DNA from: Candidatus Methanomethylicota archaeon
Lineage (GTDB): Archaea; Thermoproteota; Methanomethylicia; Methanomethylicales; Methanomethylicaceae
Reading direction: 5' to 3'
DNA: 64,000 nt
Assembly (NCBI GenBank): GCA_029887765.1
Contig: JARXPF010000001.1
Location: 258,378-322,377 of the forward strand
The notes under the pieces are model-generated. The model searched no databases and was not told where the DNA came from. It worked only from the letters and a program-made list of their open reading frames with translations. Below, piece after piece: positions 9,163 to 18,793 of this stretch. The translations under genes were made by a program, and so were the position numbers. Numbering within the stretch: the first letter of the stretch is position 1; each line of letters starts with the position of its first letter.

Positions 9163-9530
9163 TCAAAAACCCTCTTAGTTTTTATTAAACAATCTAGAGC
9201 AAAATTTTTAGTTATAACTTCTCCAGGAAGGCCCATAGCAATATCTGGATATCTTGTAATAAAATAATAAGGAGATATTAAAATAAGAAAATCTTTAAGT
9301 TCATTATCTAAATTAAGCTTTTCTTCTAATGGTTTATATAATTGGATAATTTTATGAGTTTTAATAGGTCTTTTTCTTAAAATTTTTAACCAAAGTCCTT
9401 TGAAAAGTTTTTCTAATGCTTGTTGACAATTAAATACTACATCTTCATAAAATCCAAGCTCTAAGTATTTTTCTGCTTTAATTAAACTTCTTTTAGCATC
9501 TTCAATCCACCAATCAATTTCTTCTCTCAT
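9129..9530 (-). CDS. HEPN domain protein (putative RNase toxin)
   Basis: All-helical HEPN protein of 133 residues. The RX4-6H active-site motif is present as RPIKTH (Arg54 to His59), so it could be an active endoribonuclease. The N-terminal DWWIEDAKRSLIKAEKYLE helix and FNCQQALEKLFKGLWL are typical of the family. It is first in a two-gene unit with the MNT nucleotidyltransferase, the usual toxin-antitoxin order. ATG 9530 was taken because the DWWIEDAKR segment is normally N-terminal. The frame seems intact, so the module is probably functional. Confidence 0.82.
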   Translation of the reverse strand: MREEIDWWIEDAKRSLIKAEKYLELGFYEDVVFNCQQALEKLFKGLWLKILRKRPIKTHKIIQLYKPLEEKLNLDNELKDFLILISPYYFITRYPDIAMGLPGEVITKNFALDCLIKTKRVFECSQEHILKEK

Positions 9531-9562
9531 AATTTAAATTCTTTTAAATTTATTAAAAAATA

Positions 9563-10270
9563 TTATTTTGAATAAGTTTCATGAAATATTCTTTTACTTC
9601 TTGAATCAGATATTGGTTTAATTAATTTTTCTAATATTTCTACAGTTTCTAATAGCATAGATCCTGGAATTGCAACATACATTTCTTCTTTTTTAATATC
9701 TGTTGAATTTCTCGAACCATAACAACCAAGTCCTATTTGAATTTCATTTCTTAAAAAAGAAGCAACAGTCAATCCTGAACATACACTTGATTCAGTTTGA
9801 AGTTCAATTTTTAAATGACGTCCATTTTTATAACTCCATGTATGACAAATCCACATAGCTTGTTCAGGAAATAAAGTTATTAACACAACATCAGGATTTA
9901 TAAGTTCTTTTTCAAGTTGTGATATTAAAACATAAGATATAGCTCCAGGCATCATTTTTATATTTCCACCAAGACATTTAGCAGCAGCTTCTGGTTTTTC
10001 AAATAAACCAAGAGAGAAATGAGTCTCTCCTCTCATTACTTTTTCTTTTATTGGTGCTCCAAAAGAAGCAGGTCCAGGACCACAAGCCATTTCTAAAGGA
10101 GATATAGCTATATCTCTGCCCCATTTAGCTTCCATAACTGCTTGACAAAAGCGAATTTTTTTATTAAGAATTTCAAATCCTTCAGGAATTTTTTCACCTT
10201 GCCAAATAAATTTAATAGCTATTGGTGAATTTTCAAGATTAAGAATTTCTTTTAATTTCTTAGCTATCAT
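9563..10270 (-). CDS. DUF169 family protein
   Basis: 235-residue protein of the DUF169 family, common in anaerobic archaea and bacteria and without a settled function. Visible family features: SPIAIKF near the N-terminus and a set of cysteines in RFCQAV, EMACGPGPASFG, AKCLGG, WICHTWSY and SSVCSGLT, which could bind a metal or cluster (inference). ATG 10270 follows AGGAGGTAAAAA, which lies in the last codons of the homoserine dehydrogenase gene, so the two form an operon with a 3-nt gap. The genomic link to amino acid metabolism may be incidental. Confidence 0.75.
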   Translation of the reverse strand: MIAKKLKEILNLENSPIAIKFIWQGEKIPEGFEILNKKIRFCQAVMEAKWGRDIAISPLEMACGPGPASFGAPIKEKVMRGETHFSLGLFEKPEAAAKCLGGNIKMMPGAISYVLISQLEKELINPDVVLITLFPEQAMWICHTWSYKNGRHLKIELQTESSVCSGLTVASFLRNEIQIGLGCYGSRNSTDIKKEEMYVAIPGSMLLETVEILEKLIKPISDSRSKRIFHETYSK

Positions 10271-10273
10271 TTT

Positions 10274-11302
10274 TTACCTCCTATTCATTACTATTGAAAT
10301 CATATCTGATATAATAGCATATCCAGTAGCTCTTCTTCCAGCACCAGGTCCTATTATAGTAATATCTCCAAGACAATCAGTTTTAAAATTTATAGCATTC
10401 ATTACCCCCATAACATTAGCTAATGGATCATATAAAGGAATACTTTTTGGCATTACTTCAGCAATAAAATCTCCATTTTTTTTCTCTGCTATTGCTATGA
10501 GTTTTATTCTTTCTCCTTTACTAATTGCTTCTTTTATATCTTTTAATGTAATAGAAGTTATACCCTTTCTTTTAATATCCCTTGGTTTTATATTCATATC
10601 AAAAATAACATTAGATAAAATTGCAAGTTTTGCTGCTGCATCTAATCCTTCAACATCCATAGTTGGATCAGCTTCAGCATAACCTAATTTTTGAGCTTCC
10701 TTAAGTGCTTCTTCATAACTTAAACCTTTTTCCATTTCAGAAAGTATAAAATTTGTAGTACCATTTAATATACCTCTTATAGAATATACTGAACAACTAG
10801 CAAGAGGACCTTCAAATAAATTAAAAGAAGGAGTTCCACTAAGAACAGTTCCTTTAAATTTTAAAAATACTCCTTTATTTTTTGCAAATTCTTTTAATTC
10901 TTTATAATAAAGTGCTATTGGTCCTTTATTTGTAGTTATGACATCTTTTCCAAGATTAATTGCTTCTTTTATATGTGAATATCCAGGTTCTCCATTATCT
11001 AAATTTGTCCAAGTAACTTCAATAATAAGATTAGAATTTGATTCTCTTATTACTTCAAAAGAAGATAATCCTTTTCTTTTTCCAAGAGCTTCTAAATTTT
11101 TTCCAGAATCTGCTAATTTTAAAGCTTCTTTAGCATTTATTCCTTCATCATTTATAATTGAGCCTAATTTTAAATCACTTATTCCTACAATTTTCCAATT
11201 TATTCCATAAAGTTTTTCAAGAAGAGTTTTTTTCTCAATAAGAAGTTCTAAAAAACCTCTTCCAACAGTTCCAAATCCTACAATAGCTATGTCAAATTTC
11301 AT
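10274..11302 (-). CDS. hom: Homoserine dehydrogenase
   Basis: Reduces aspartate semialdehyde to homoserine, the branch point for threonine and methionine. The 342-residue protein begins with the NAD(P)-binding fold (IVGFGTVGRGF, residues 7-17). It contains TTNKGPIA with the conserved lysine, the GTVLSGTPSF and GILNGTTNFIL segments of the catalytic domain, and AEADPTMDVEGLDAA. There is no C-terminal ACT domain, so feedback control of the bacterial type is not expected. Followed at once by the DUF169 gene. The next gene upstream is divergent across about 55 nt. Confidence 0.93.
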   Translation of the reverse strand: MKFDIAIVGFGTVGRGFLELLIEKKTLLEKLYGINWKIVGISDLKLGSIINDEGINAKEALKLADSGKNLEALGKRKGLSSFEVIRESNSNLIIEVTWTNLDNGEPGYSHIKEAINLGKDVITTNKGPIALYYKELKEFAKNKGVFLKFKGTVLSGTPSFNLFEGPLASCSVYSIRGILNGTTNFILSEMEKGLSYEEALKEAQKLGYAEADPTMDVEGLDAAAKLAILSNVIFDMNIKPRDIKRKGITSITLKDIKEAISKGERIKLIAIAEKKNGDFIAEVMPKSIPLYDPLANVMGVMNAINFKTDCLGDITIIGPGAGRRATGYAIISDMISIVMNRR

Positions 11303-11357
11303 AATTAATAAATTTTAAATGGTAAGCTATAATATTTTCTAAAACCAATTTTTTATT

Positions 11358-11759
11358 ATGGTAAAAAGATTAGCTGTAATAGATGTTGATTTATGTGTAG
11401 GATGTCAATCATGTATGTTTGCTTGTAATAGACGTTTTGGAGAGGCTGGATTAGCTAGAACTGCTATATTTGTACAATCTGTAGGTGGATTTGAAAGAGG
11501 ATTTGTTGTTAAAGTATGTAGAGCTTGTAGAGATCCACCATGTGTAAGAGTATGTCCAACCAATGCACTTATAGAAAGAAAAGGAGGAGGAGTTAGATTA
11601 GATTATAGAAAATGTATTGCATGTGGAAATTGTATTTCCAATTGTACAATTGGAGCAATATTTTGGGATGAAGTTATGAAAAAACCAATTGTATGTACAT
11701 ATTGTGGTTATTGTGTGAATTATTGTCCATATGGAGTAATAAAATTGGAGGAAATATAA
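11358..11759 (+). CDS. Polyferredoxin with four [4Fe-4S] motifs
   Basis: 133-residue iron-sulfur electron carrier. Sixteen cysteines form four cluster motifs: CVGCQSCMFAC, CRACRDPPCVRVCP, CIACGNCISNC and CTYCGYCVNYCP. This resembles the CooF/HycB-like electron-transfer subunits found beside AOR-type or molybdopterin enzymes. The stop overlaps the AOR start by one base (TAATG), so it is very likely the partner that takes electrons from that enzyme. ATG 11358 has no ribosome-binding site; a TATA-like CTATAATATTT about 25-30 nt upstream suggests a leaderless transcript. Confidence 0.88.
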   Translation: MVKRLAVIDVDLCVGCQSCMFACNRRFGEAGLARTAIFVQSVGGFERGFVVKVCRACRDPPCVRVCPTNALIERKGGGVRLDYRKCIACGNCISNCTIGAIFWDEVMKKPIVCTYCGYCVNYCPYGVIKLEEI

Positions 11760-13522
11760 TGGAGGCTTCAAATCTTTCAAAAATACTCTACATAGATTTA
11801 AGTAATAAAAGATATTGGATTGAAGATAGAAGTGAACTTTTTAAAGAATGGTTAGGAGGAGTAGGTGTAGGAATAAAATTACTTCAAGAAGAATGTCCTA
11901 AAAACATAGATCCTTTATCTCCAGAAAGTCCAATAATATTTTGTATTGGTTACTTTAATGGAATTTATCCTTTAGCTTCTAAGACAATAGCTCTTTTTAA
12001 ATCTCCATTAACAAAAAATCTAGGAGAAAGTCATGCAGGTGGTAGATGTGGAGTAGCTATGAGAATGGCAGGTTATGGTGGAATTGTAATAAAAGGTAGT
12101 AGTGAGAAGCCTATTTATTTAGTAATAAGTAATGAAGGAGTAAAATTTAGAGATGCTTCAGCATTATGGGGGATGAATAGTAGTTCCACTGTTGGAAGAA
12201 TTATAAGAGAAAGAGAAGCTGGAGCTGGAATTAGAGCTATAATGAGAATAGGAAAAGCTGGAGAGAAAATGATACCATATGCTTGTGTAAATACTGAAAC
12301 ATTTAGGCATTTTGGAAGATTAGGATTAGGTGCAATTTTTGGATCTAAAAAATTAAAAGCAATAGAAATATTTGGAAGAAATAGTTTTAAAATTTTTAAT
12401 CCAAAGGATTATAGAAGTATATATGATGAAATATACAATGCTGTTATAAAAAGTGGAGCAATGAAGAAATACCATGATATTGGAACTTCTATGAATGTTC
12501 TTCCTTTAAATAATACATCTTCATTACCATGTAAAAATCTTCAATTTTCTAAATTTGAAGGAGCTGAAGAATTATCTGGAGAAAATTTAGCTGAAAAATT
12601 TCTTGGTAGAAGGGCTGCATGTGCTCATTGTCCAGTTAGTTGTATTCATATTGCAGCTCTTAGAATTCCTTATGAAAATGAGCCATATTTCTATAAAACT
12701 AAAATGATTGCCTATGATTATGAACCTATTTATTCATTAGGATGTATGTTAGGTATAAAAAATCCAGAAGGATTTCTTAAATTATTAGATATAGTTGATG
12801 AACTTGGATTAGATGCAATGAGCACAGGTGTAATTTTAGCATGGGCAACAGAATGTATGGAGAAAGGAATTATTGGAATTAAAGATACAAATGGATTAGA
12901 ACTTAAATGGGGGGATTATGAAAACTATATTAAAGCAGTAAAGAAAATTGTAGATATGGAAAATGAATTTTATGAAGCCTTAGCTAATGGAGTAGAATAT
13001 GCTTCATCAATATATGGAGGAAAAGAATTTGCTTTAGCTTATGGTGGAAATGAAATGCCAGGTTACCATTGTGGAATTGCTACTCATATTGGATTTGCAG
13101 TAGGAATGAGACATAGTCATTTAGATAATGCTGGTTATGATATTGATCAAAAAATAAATGCTGAAAAGAAAATTGTAAGTATTGAAGAAATTGCAAAAAT
13201 GATTTTTGAAGAAGAGAGTTGGAGACAAATTTTATCAAGTTTAGTAGTTTGCTTTTTCTCAAGAAAGGTATATACTCCAGAGGTAATAAGTAGAGCTTTT
13301 TCTGCTATTGGAATTAATATTACTCCCTCTGATTTAAAAGAAAAAGGAAAAGCAATTTTAAAAGAAAAATATAAATTTAAAATTAGAGAAGGTTTTAGCT
13401 TTGATAATATTAGAATACCTAAGAGAGTAACTGAAACACCAACACCACAAGGTATTTTAAAAGAAGATGATATTAAAAAAGGAATAATAGAATATAAAAG
13501 ATTAATAGAGGTAGAAAATTGA
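11759..13522 (+). CDS. Tungsten-dependent aldehyde:ferredoxin oxidoreductase family enzyme
   Basis: AOR-family enzyme of 587 residues that oxidises an aldehyde and passes electrons to ferredoxin through a tungsto-bispterin cofactor and a [4Fe-4S] cluster. Visible features: the N-terminal pterin-binding domain (GGVGVGIKLL, GRCGVAMRMAGYGGIVIKG), cluster ligands CAHCPVSC and a later cysteine in LVVCFF, and DELGLDAMSTG, the DxxGLD-type pterin motif. ATG 11759 behind TTGGAGGAAA is preferred; a longer reading from 11693 would run deep into the ferredoxin gene. The operon continues with GH57 and GalT-like genes, so a sugar-derived aldehyde such as glyceraldehyde 3-phosphate is a reasonable but unproven substrate. 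Confidence 0.9.
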   Translation: MEASNLSKILYIDLSNKRYWIEDRSELFKEWLGGVGVGIKLLQEECPKNIDPLSPESPIIFCIGYFNGIYPLASKTIALFKSPLTKNLGESHAGGRCGVAMRMAGYGGIVIKGSSEKPIYLVISNEGVKFRDASALWGMNSSSTVGRIIREREAGAGIRAIMRIGKAGEKMIPYACVNTETFRHFGRLGLGAIFGSKKLKAIEIFGRNSFKIFNPKDYRSIYDEIYNAVIKSGAMKKYHDIGTSMNVLPLNNTSSLPCKNLQFSKFEGAEELSGENLAEKFLGRRAACAHCPVSCIHIAALRIPYENEPYFYKTKMIAYDYEPIYSLGCMLGIKNPEGFLKLLDIVDELGLDAMSTGVILAWATECMEKGIIGIKDTNGLELKWGDYENYIKAVKKIVDMENEFYEALANGVEYASSIYGGKEFALAYGGNEMPGYHCGIATHIGFAVGMRHSHLDNAGYDIDQKINAEKKIVSIEEIAKMIFEEESWRQILSSLVVCFFSRKVYTPEVISRAFSAIGINITPSDLKEKGKAILKEKYKFKIREGFSFDNIRIPKRVTETPTPQGILKEDDIKKGIIEYKRLIEVEN

Positions 13523-15027
13523 AAAAAATTGTATTCTTCTTTGAAATGCATCAACCAAGAAGAATTAAACGAAATTTTTCTATAACTTCATTTGAAGAAA
13601 TGAATTATTTTGATGATGAATTAAATAAAGAAATATTTCAAAGAATTTCAAAAAAATGCTATATTCCTACACTTGAAATTTTTTTAGAAAATTCAAAAAA
13701 ATATGATTTTAAATTTTCATTAGGAATATCTGGAATATTCATTGAACAATGTAGTTGGTGGGAGCCTAAAATTTTAGAACTCATAAAAGAGCTTGTAGAT
13801 ATAGGAGCTTGTGAATTAGTTTCAGAAACTTATTACCATTCTTTAGCTTCTCTTATAAGTGAAGAAGAATTTAAAACTCAAATAAATCTTCAAAGAAAAA
13901 TATTGAATGAAATTTTTGGAGTAAAGACAATAGTAGTAGAAAATACTGAATTTATTTATAATAATGAAATTGCAAAAATAATGGAAGAACTTGGATTTAA
14001 AATAGCTTTAACAGAAGGAACTGAGAAAGTTCTTGATTGGCGTTCTCCAAATTATTTATATAAAGCAAAAAATGCAAATTTAATTTTATTAATGAGGAAT
14101 TATAGACTTTCTGATGACATAGGTTTTAGATTTACTTGTAAAGATTGGATTTGTTGGCCACTTACTGCAGAAAAATATGCAAATTGGCTTAAAATGACTC
14201 CAGGAGAAGTAATATTTATTGCCATGGACTTTGAAACTTTTGGAGAACATCATTGGCCAGAAAGTGGAATTCATGATTTTATAAAAGCTTTACCAAAATA
14301 CATTAAAGATAATGGTTTAGAAATTGCAAAACCTTCTGAAGTTTACTCTGATTTAAGTCCTATAGATGAAATAAATGTTGAAAATACAATATCTTGGGCT
14401 GATTCTGAAAGAGATCTTTCAGCTTGGATTGGAAATGAAATGCAAAAATATTGTTTTGAAATTATAAAATACATGGAGCCAATGGTTAAAGCTTCTAGTA
14501 AAGAATATCTTAAAATTTGGAGATATTTTACTACAAGTGATTATTTTCATTATATGAGTATGAAAGGAGGGGGAGAAGGAGCTGTTCATTCATATTTTAG
14601 TCATTTTAACAGTCCAATTGAAGCTTTTATTATTTTTACTTCTATACTTTCAGATTTTAGATATAAAGTTTATCAATCCATGGGTAAAAAATTAATTTAT
14701 TATAAAATTCTTTTTGGATCTCTTCCAGATAGTCATGCTTTTCATTTTTATTCTGGTTTTGCAAAACCACTTGGAATAAAAGCAAGAAATTTAATAGAAC
14801 TTTATAATGCAATTAATAAAATTGATGAAGAGGTTATAATATTTCATATTAAAAGAGGAGATTTAAGTAGATGGATAAGTGAGATTCTAGGATATAGAGA
14901 ATTAGCAGAGAAATTAAAGAAAATAAATGAAAAAGAAATTAAAGAAAAAGTTTTAAAAATTATAGAGAATGAAATAAAGAAAATTAAGAATTTATTATAT
15001 GGTGAGGAAGAAATTGAAAAAATATAA
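13519..15027 (+). CDS. GH57 family glycosidase (alpha-amylase-like)
   Basis: 502-residue glycoside hydrolase of family GH57, acting on alpha-glucans. Motif 1 is EMHQPRR at the N-terminus. The nucleophile region reads VVENTEFIYNN and the acid/base region MDFETFGEHHW, so both catalytic acids appear to be present. The all-helical C-terminal half is typical of the group. No signal peptide, so it should work on intracellular glycogen or maltodextrin. TTG 13519 overlaps the AOR stop (TTGA) and follows GAGGT. Exact specificity (alpha-amylase, 4-alpha-glucanotransferase or other) cannot be told by eye. Confidence 0.88.
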   Translation: MKKIVFFFEMHQPRRIKRNFSITSFEEMNYFDDELNKEIFQRISKKCYIPTLEIFLENSKKYDFKFSLGISGIFIEQCSWWEPKILELIKELVDIGACELVSETYYHSLASLISEEEFKTQINLQRKILNEIFGVKTIVVENTEFIYNNEIAKIMEELGFKIALTEGTEKVLDWRSPNYLYKAKNANLILLMRNYRLSDDIGFRFTCKDWICWPLTAEKYANWLKMTPGEVIFIAMDFETFGEHHWPESGIHDFIKALPKYIKDNGLEIAKPSEVYSDLSPIDEINVENTISWADSERDLSAWIGNEMQKYCFEIIKYMEPMVKASSKEYLKIWRYFTTSDYFHYMSMKGGGEGAVHSYFSHFNSPIEAFIIFTSILSDFRYKVYQSMGKKLIYYKILFGSLPDSHAFHFYSGFAKPLGIKARNLIELYNAINKIDEEVIIFHIKRGDLSRWISEILGYRELAEKLKKINEKEIKEKVLKIIENEIKKIKNLLYGEEEIEKI

Positions 15028-15976
15028 TGAAATTTCAATTTTTCTCAATCCAAGAAAAGAATTTAAAAAAGATAAAAATGAAATTGAGGTAAGATTTGAC
15101 AATCTTACAGGAATAGTCTCTAGAATAAATAAAATGAGACTATATAGACCAAAACAGAAAATTGAAAAAATAGAATATAGACCTGATTATTGTCCATTTT
15201 GTCCAAATAATATTGAAAAAGATACTCCAAAATTTCCAGAAGAATATGTTAAAGAAGGAAGAATAAAGTGTGGAAATGCTATAGTATTCCCTAATCTTTA
15301 TCCATTAGCTGGATTACATGGAGTTTGTGTTTTTACACCATATCATAAAATAACTGAAATTAATGAAAAAGAAATATTAGATGGATTAGAAGCTTCATTA
15401 GAATTCTTTTCATTAGGAAAAAGAATTGGCCTTCCTTATCATTTTTTAGGATGGAATCATTTATCATCAGCTGGAGCTTCTATTGTTCATCCTCATTTTC
15501 AATTAATTTGTTCTAAAAAAGGATTAAATTATGAAAGAATATTATTTAAAGCTTCTAAAAAATATTGGAAAAGAAAAAAGAGAAGTTATTGGAATGATTT
15601 ATTGAAATATTCAAATAGATATATTGGAGAAACTGAAGGAATGTTTTGGATTGCTCCATGGGCACCTATGGGAAATTTTGAAGTAATTGGTATTAATACA
15701 AAAGGGTATAGCTCAATTAATAGAGAGGTATTGAAAGGAATTGTAGATGGAATTGTAAGAATATTAAAAAGTTATTGGGAAATGGGCATTAATTCAATAA
15801 ATATGGGAATATTTTCTTATCCAGAACAATGTGATTGGTTTAGTTTTCATGTAAGAATAATGGCTAGATTAGATATGCCAAATGATAGAGGATTTCTTGA
15901 AATATATTGTGGAGAAATTGGAATTTCTACTCCACCAGAAGTTTATGCAGAACATATTAGAAAATTTTTTAAATAA
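15014..15976 (+). CDS. galT: GalT-like hexose-1-phosphate nucleotidylyltransferase
   Basis: HIT-superfamily transferase moving a nucleotidyl group between a nucleotide sugar and a hexose 1-phosphate. The zinc motif CPFC, the catalytic HPHFQ of the GalT branch (about residue 160) and a C-terminal FHVRIMARLD stretch are seen. TTG 15014 (LKKYNEIS...) is preferred over ATG 14999 because GGTGAGG lies just upstream, giving 320 residues and a 14-base overlap with the GH57 gene. UDP-glucose:galactose-1-phosphate uridylyltransferase or an ADP-glucose/glucose-1-phosphate enzyme are both possible. Its place after GH57 suggests feeding nucleotide sugars into or out of glycogen. Confidence 0.82.
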   Translation: MKKYNEISIFLNPRKEFKKDKNEIEVRFDNLTGIVSRINKMRLYRPKQKIEKIEYRPDYCPFCPNNIEKDTPKFPEEYVKEGRIKCGNAIVFPNLYPLAGLHGVCVFTPYHKITEINEKEILDGLEASLEFFSLGKRIGLPYHFLGWNHLSSAGASIVHPHFQLICSKKGLNYERILFKASKKYWKRKKRSYWNDLLKYSNRYIGETEGMFWIAPWAPMGNFEVIGINTKGYSSINREVLKGIVDGIVRILKSYWEMGINSINMGIFSYPEQCDWFSFHVRIMARLDMPNDRGFLEIYCGEIGISTPPEVYAEHIRKFFK

Positions 15977-15977
15977 A

Positions 15978-17081
15978 TTATTTTATTTCCATAATTTTTT
16001 CCATTTTATAGTCAAATACAACTCTAACTCCATTTTTATAAAATTCTCTATCAAGTTCTAAATCTCCAGTATCAATTCTTAAAAATTTTAAATTATTTAA
16101 TTTATTCCTTGTAGCAATTACAGTTATATTTTCAATGCCTACTTTACGTATAACTTTTGAACTAATTTGTTGATTTCCTCTTCCAAAAATAAATCCTTGA
16201 CCCCCTATTGGAGTTACTATTATATGAGCTTTTCTTCCATTAATAATATTTAATAATTGTTCTTCATTTACATCTTTTGCTATAATTTTTCTATTAAGAA
16301 AAACATCAACTCCAAGTAAAGTTTTTTTCTCATTTAATAAATCAGCTATAGCTCTTGTTGTTGTTCCAGGACCTATTATGTATAATATATCTGATTTCAT
16401 ATTTTCAATAATATAAATAGCTATAGCAGCTAAATTTCTTAAATCTGATTCAATATTAGGAATTTTTGAATTTTGAATAAGAATTGGTTCATAAGGTGTA
16501 AGTAAATAACCATAAAGTTTTGCAGAAAGTCTTCCTAATCTAAAAGCTTCTTCATCTACATCCATGACTTCAACTTCTTTTAAAGGAAGGCCATTAAATA
16601 AAAATTTTAAGGTAATATTTGCAGCACTTATTGGATTAATTGCAAAAACTGCACTATGCATTTTTACTCCACTTGGAATCCCCAAAACTGGAATTTCAAG
16701 TCCAATAGCATTTAAAATATCACGTGCTGTACCATCTCCACCACAAAAAACTAAAAGTTCAGCACCCATTTCTTTAGCAGTAATTGCTGTTAAAATAGTA
16801 TCATGAGCATTAGTTAATTCTTTTTCTTCTCCTATAACTTTATATGAAAAACCAAATTTTTTAACTTCATTTTCTCCCATTAATCCAGCTCCAACAATAA
16901 ATTCAATTTTATCTTTAAAATTAATTAAATTTGATAGAAAAATTTCAGTTCTTTTAGGAGAAATTGGCTTAGCACCTAATTCAATTGCTCTTTTTAATAT
17001 TTCAATTCCATCTGTTCCTTTTAATCCAACACTTCCTCCCATTCCAGCAATAGGATTTACTATTAATGCTATTTTTCGCAA
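15978..17081 (-). CDS. ATP-NAD kinase-like (COG3199/AcoX-type) protein
   Basis: Protein of about 367 residues with the diacylglycerol/NAD kinase fold. IALIVNPIAGMGG near the N-terminus and CGGDGTARDIL (about residue 115) give the nucleotide-binding core; GPGTTTRAIADLL and TPIGGQGFIFGRGN match archaeal COG3199 proteins. The family is thought to include NAD kinases, but that substrate is not proved for this branch. TTG 17081 is preferred because AGGTG lies 7 nt upstream, placing the start right after the trpB2 stop; GTG 17090 lies inside that ribosome-binding site. Convergent with the galT-like gene one base away. Confidence 0.78.
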   Translation of the reverse strand: MRKIALIVNPIAGMGGSVGLKGTDGIEILKRAIELGAKPISPKRTEIFLSNLINFKDKIEFIVGAGLMGENEVKKFGFSYKVIGEEKELTNAHDTILTAITAKEMGAELLVFCGGDGTARDILNAIGLEIPVLGIPSGVKMHSAVFAINPISAANITLKFLFNGLPLKEVEVMDVDEEAFRLGRLSAKLYGYLLTPYEPILIQNSKIPNIESDLRNLAAIAIYIIENMKSDILYIIGPGTTTRAIADLLNEKKTLLGVDVFLNRKIIAKDVNEEQLLNIINGRKAHIIVTPIGGQGFIFGRGNQQISSKVIRKVGIENITVIATRNKLNNLKFLRIDTGDLELDREFYKNGVRVVFDYKMEKIMEIK

Positions 17082-17082
17082 T

Positions 17083-18480
17083 TTATACACCTATATATTT
17101 CTTTTTTACTTCCTCAAGCCATGGATATAATTTTTTAAGTTTTTCCATAGCCTCCTTAACTTTTTCAGCAGGATATTCATAAGGAAGAAGCTTACTAGAT
17201 AAGAAATCAGCATATGCTTGCATATCAAAATGTCCATGACCACAAAGATTAAAGAGTATAACTTTTTCTTCACCACTTCTTTTACATTTTAAAGCTTCTT
17301 CAATAGTTGCTTTTATAGCATGTGCAGGTTCAGGTGCTGGAATTATTCCTTCAGTTTGAATAAATAATTTTGCTGCTTCAAATACTTCTACTTGATTATA
17401 TGCTATAGCTTTTAAATAACCAGTTGAATTTAAAAGACTTATAGTAGGAGCAATTCCATGATATCGTAATCCACCAGCATGTATTGGTGGTGGTATATAA
17501 TCATGTCCTAAAGTATGCATAGGTACTAATGGAGTTATACGTGCAGTATCACCATGATCATAAGTATATTCTCCTTTAGTAACAGAAGGACATGCTGTAG
17601 GTTCAACAGCTAATATTTCAATATTTTTCTTTTTTGAAATTTTATCATAATAAAAAGGCCAGAAAAGTCCAGAAAAACTACTTCCTCCACCAATACATCC
17701 AATAACAATATCTGGATATTCTTCAATAATTTCCATTTGTTTTTTTGCTTCAAGTCCTATTATAGTTTGATGTAAAAGAACATGATTAAAAACACTTCCT
17801 ATAGCATAATTAGTATCTTCATGAATTAAAGCATCTTCAATAGCTTCACTTATAGCAATTCCAAGACTTCCAGGATTTTCTGGATCTTCTTTAAGAATTC
17901 TTCTTCCTACTTCAGTTTTATCACTTGGACTTGGATAAACTTCAGCACCAAAACATTCCATCATAATTCTTCTATATGGTTTTTGATTATAACTTACTTT
18001 AACCATATATATTGTAGATTTTAAATTAAATACCATACATCCAAAAGCTAAAGCAGATCCCCATTGTCCAGCACCTGTTTCTGTAGCCAATCTATTTATA
18101 CCTTCTTTCATATTATAATAAGCTTGAGCTACTGCAGTATTTGGTTTATGACTTCCAGTTGGACTTACACCTTCATATTTATAATATATTCTAGCTGGTG
18201 TTTTAAGTGCTTTTTCAAGTCTTATTGCTCTTATTAAAGGTGTTGGTCTCCAAATTTTATAAACTTCTAATACTTCTTCAGGTATATCAATCCATCTATC
18301 TTGAGAAAATTCTTGAGCTAGAATTTGTTTTGGAAAAATTTTAGAAGCAATACCCCCTCCTGGCTCTCTTGTCTGAGGATCTATAAAGGGAGGGAGGGGG
18401 TTTGGTAAATCTGGAATTATACAATACCATTTCCTTGGAATTTCATTTTCATCTAAAATTACTTTTCTTAAACTCAACAT
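17083..18480 (-). CDS. trpB2: Tryptophan synthase beta chain, TrpB2 type
   Basis: PLP enzyme condensing indole with serine. Length of about 465 residues and the extended N-terminus ([18 protein letters not shown]) are typical of the TrpB2 (COG1350) group rather than TrpB1. The PLP lysine lies in [14 protein letters not shown], and the glycine-rich cofactor loop is IGGGSSFSG. No trpA or other trp gene is nearby, which is usual for trpB2; its role may be indole salvage or serine-related. ATG 18480 was chosen; a GTG two codons upstream lies within the AAGGTGA site. An isolated transcription unit with the NAD kinase-like gene. Confidence 0.9.
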   Translation of the reverse strand: MLSLRKVILDENEIPRKWYCIIPDLPNPLPPFIDPQTREPGGGIASKIFPKQILAQEFSQDRWIDIPEEVLEVYKIWRPTPLIRAIRLEKALKTPARIYYKYEGVSPTGSHKPNTAVAQAYYNMKEGINRLATETGAGQWGSALAFGCMVFNLKSTIYMVKVSYNQKPYRRIMMECFGAEVYPSPSDKTEVGRRILKEDPENPGSLGIAISEAIEDALIHEDTNYAIGSVFNHVLLHQTIIGLEAKKQMEIIEEYPDIVIGCIGGGSSFSGLFWPFYYDKISKKKNIEILAVEPTACPSVTKGEYTYDHGDTARITPLVPMHTLGHDYIPPPIHAGGLRYHGIAPTISLLNSTGYLKAIAYNQVEVFEAAKLFIQTEGIIPAPEPAHAIKATIEEALKCKRSGEEKVILFNLCGHGHFDMQAYADFLSSKLLPYEYPAEKVKEAMEKLKKLYPWLEEVKKKYIGV

Positions 18481-18600
18481 ATTCACCTTTTTAGCTAAAA
18501 ATGTGCTTAAATGAAATATTTAAGACTTTTCTGTATATATTTGTACAATTAATGTAAATATTAATTGGGATTTAAGGCTTTTTTCAAAAACTTCATAATA

Positions 18601-18623
18601 AGAAAAATTTTCAAAATTTTTCT
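18601..18623. repeat. 23-nt perfect inverted repeat between tRNA-Phe and trpB2
   Basis: Arms AGAAAAATTTT (18601-18611) and AAAATTTTTCT (18613-18623) are exact reverse complements around a single C. It lies just downstream of tRNA-Phe (minus strand) and about 120 nt upstream of trpB2. It may be a terminator or regulator site; AT-only arms can also arise by chance. Confidence 0.4.
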
Positions 18624-18643
18624 ATTCCCAAAATTATATAAAG

Positions 18644-18717
18644 TGCCCGAGGCCGGACTTGAACCGGCGACATTCCGGTCTTCAGCCGGACGCTCTCCCA
18701 GGCTGAGCTACTCGGGC
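18644..18717 (-). tRNA. tRNA-Phe (GAA)
   Basis: Full cloverleaf on the minus strand: acceptor GCCCGAG/CTCGGGC, anticodon arm TCCGG-CTGAAGA-CCGGA with GAA, T arm GCCGG-TTCAAGT-CCGGC, discriminator A. CCA is not encoded. No intron. Confidence 0.97.
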
Positions 18718-18793
18718 TTCAAAATTTTTAGATAAAATTGAGCTTAATAAATTTTTATAGAAATAAATTTTTTAATTTGTAAATCAATATTAT

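Noticed and set aside
13080-13554. Minus-strand frames opposite the AOR gene end
   Set aside because: Shadow of the aor coding strand; Phe/Leu/Ser-rich with no start context.
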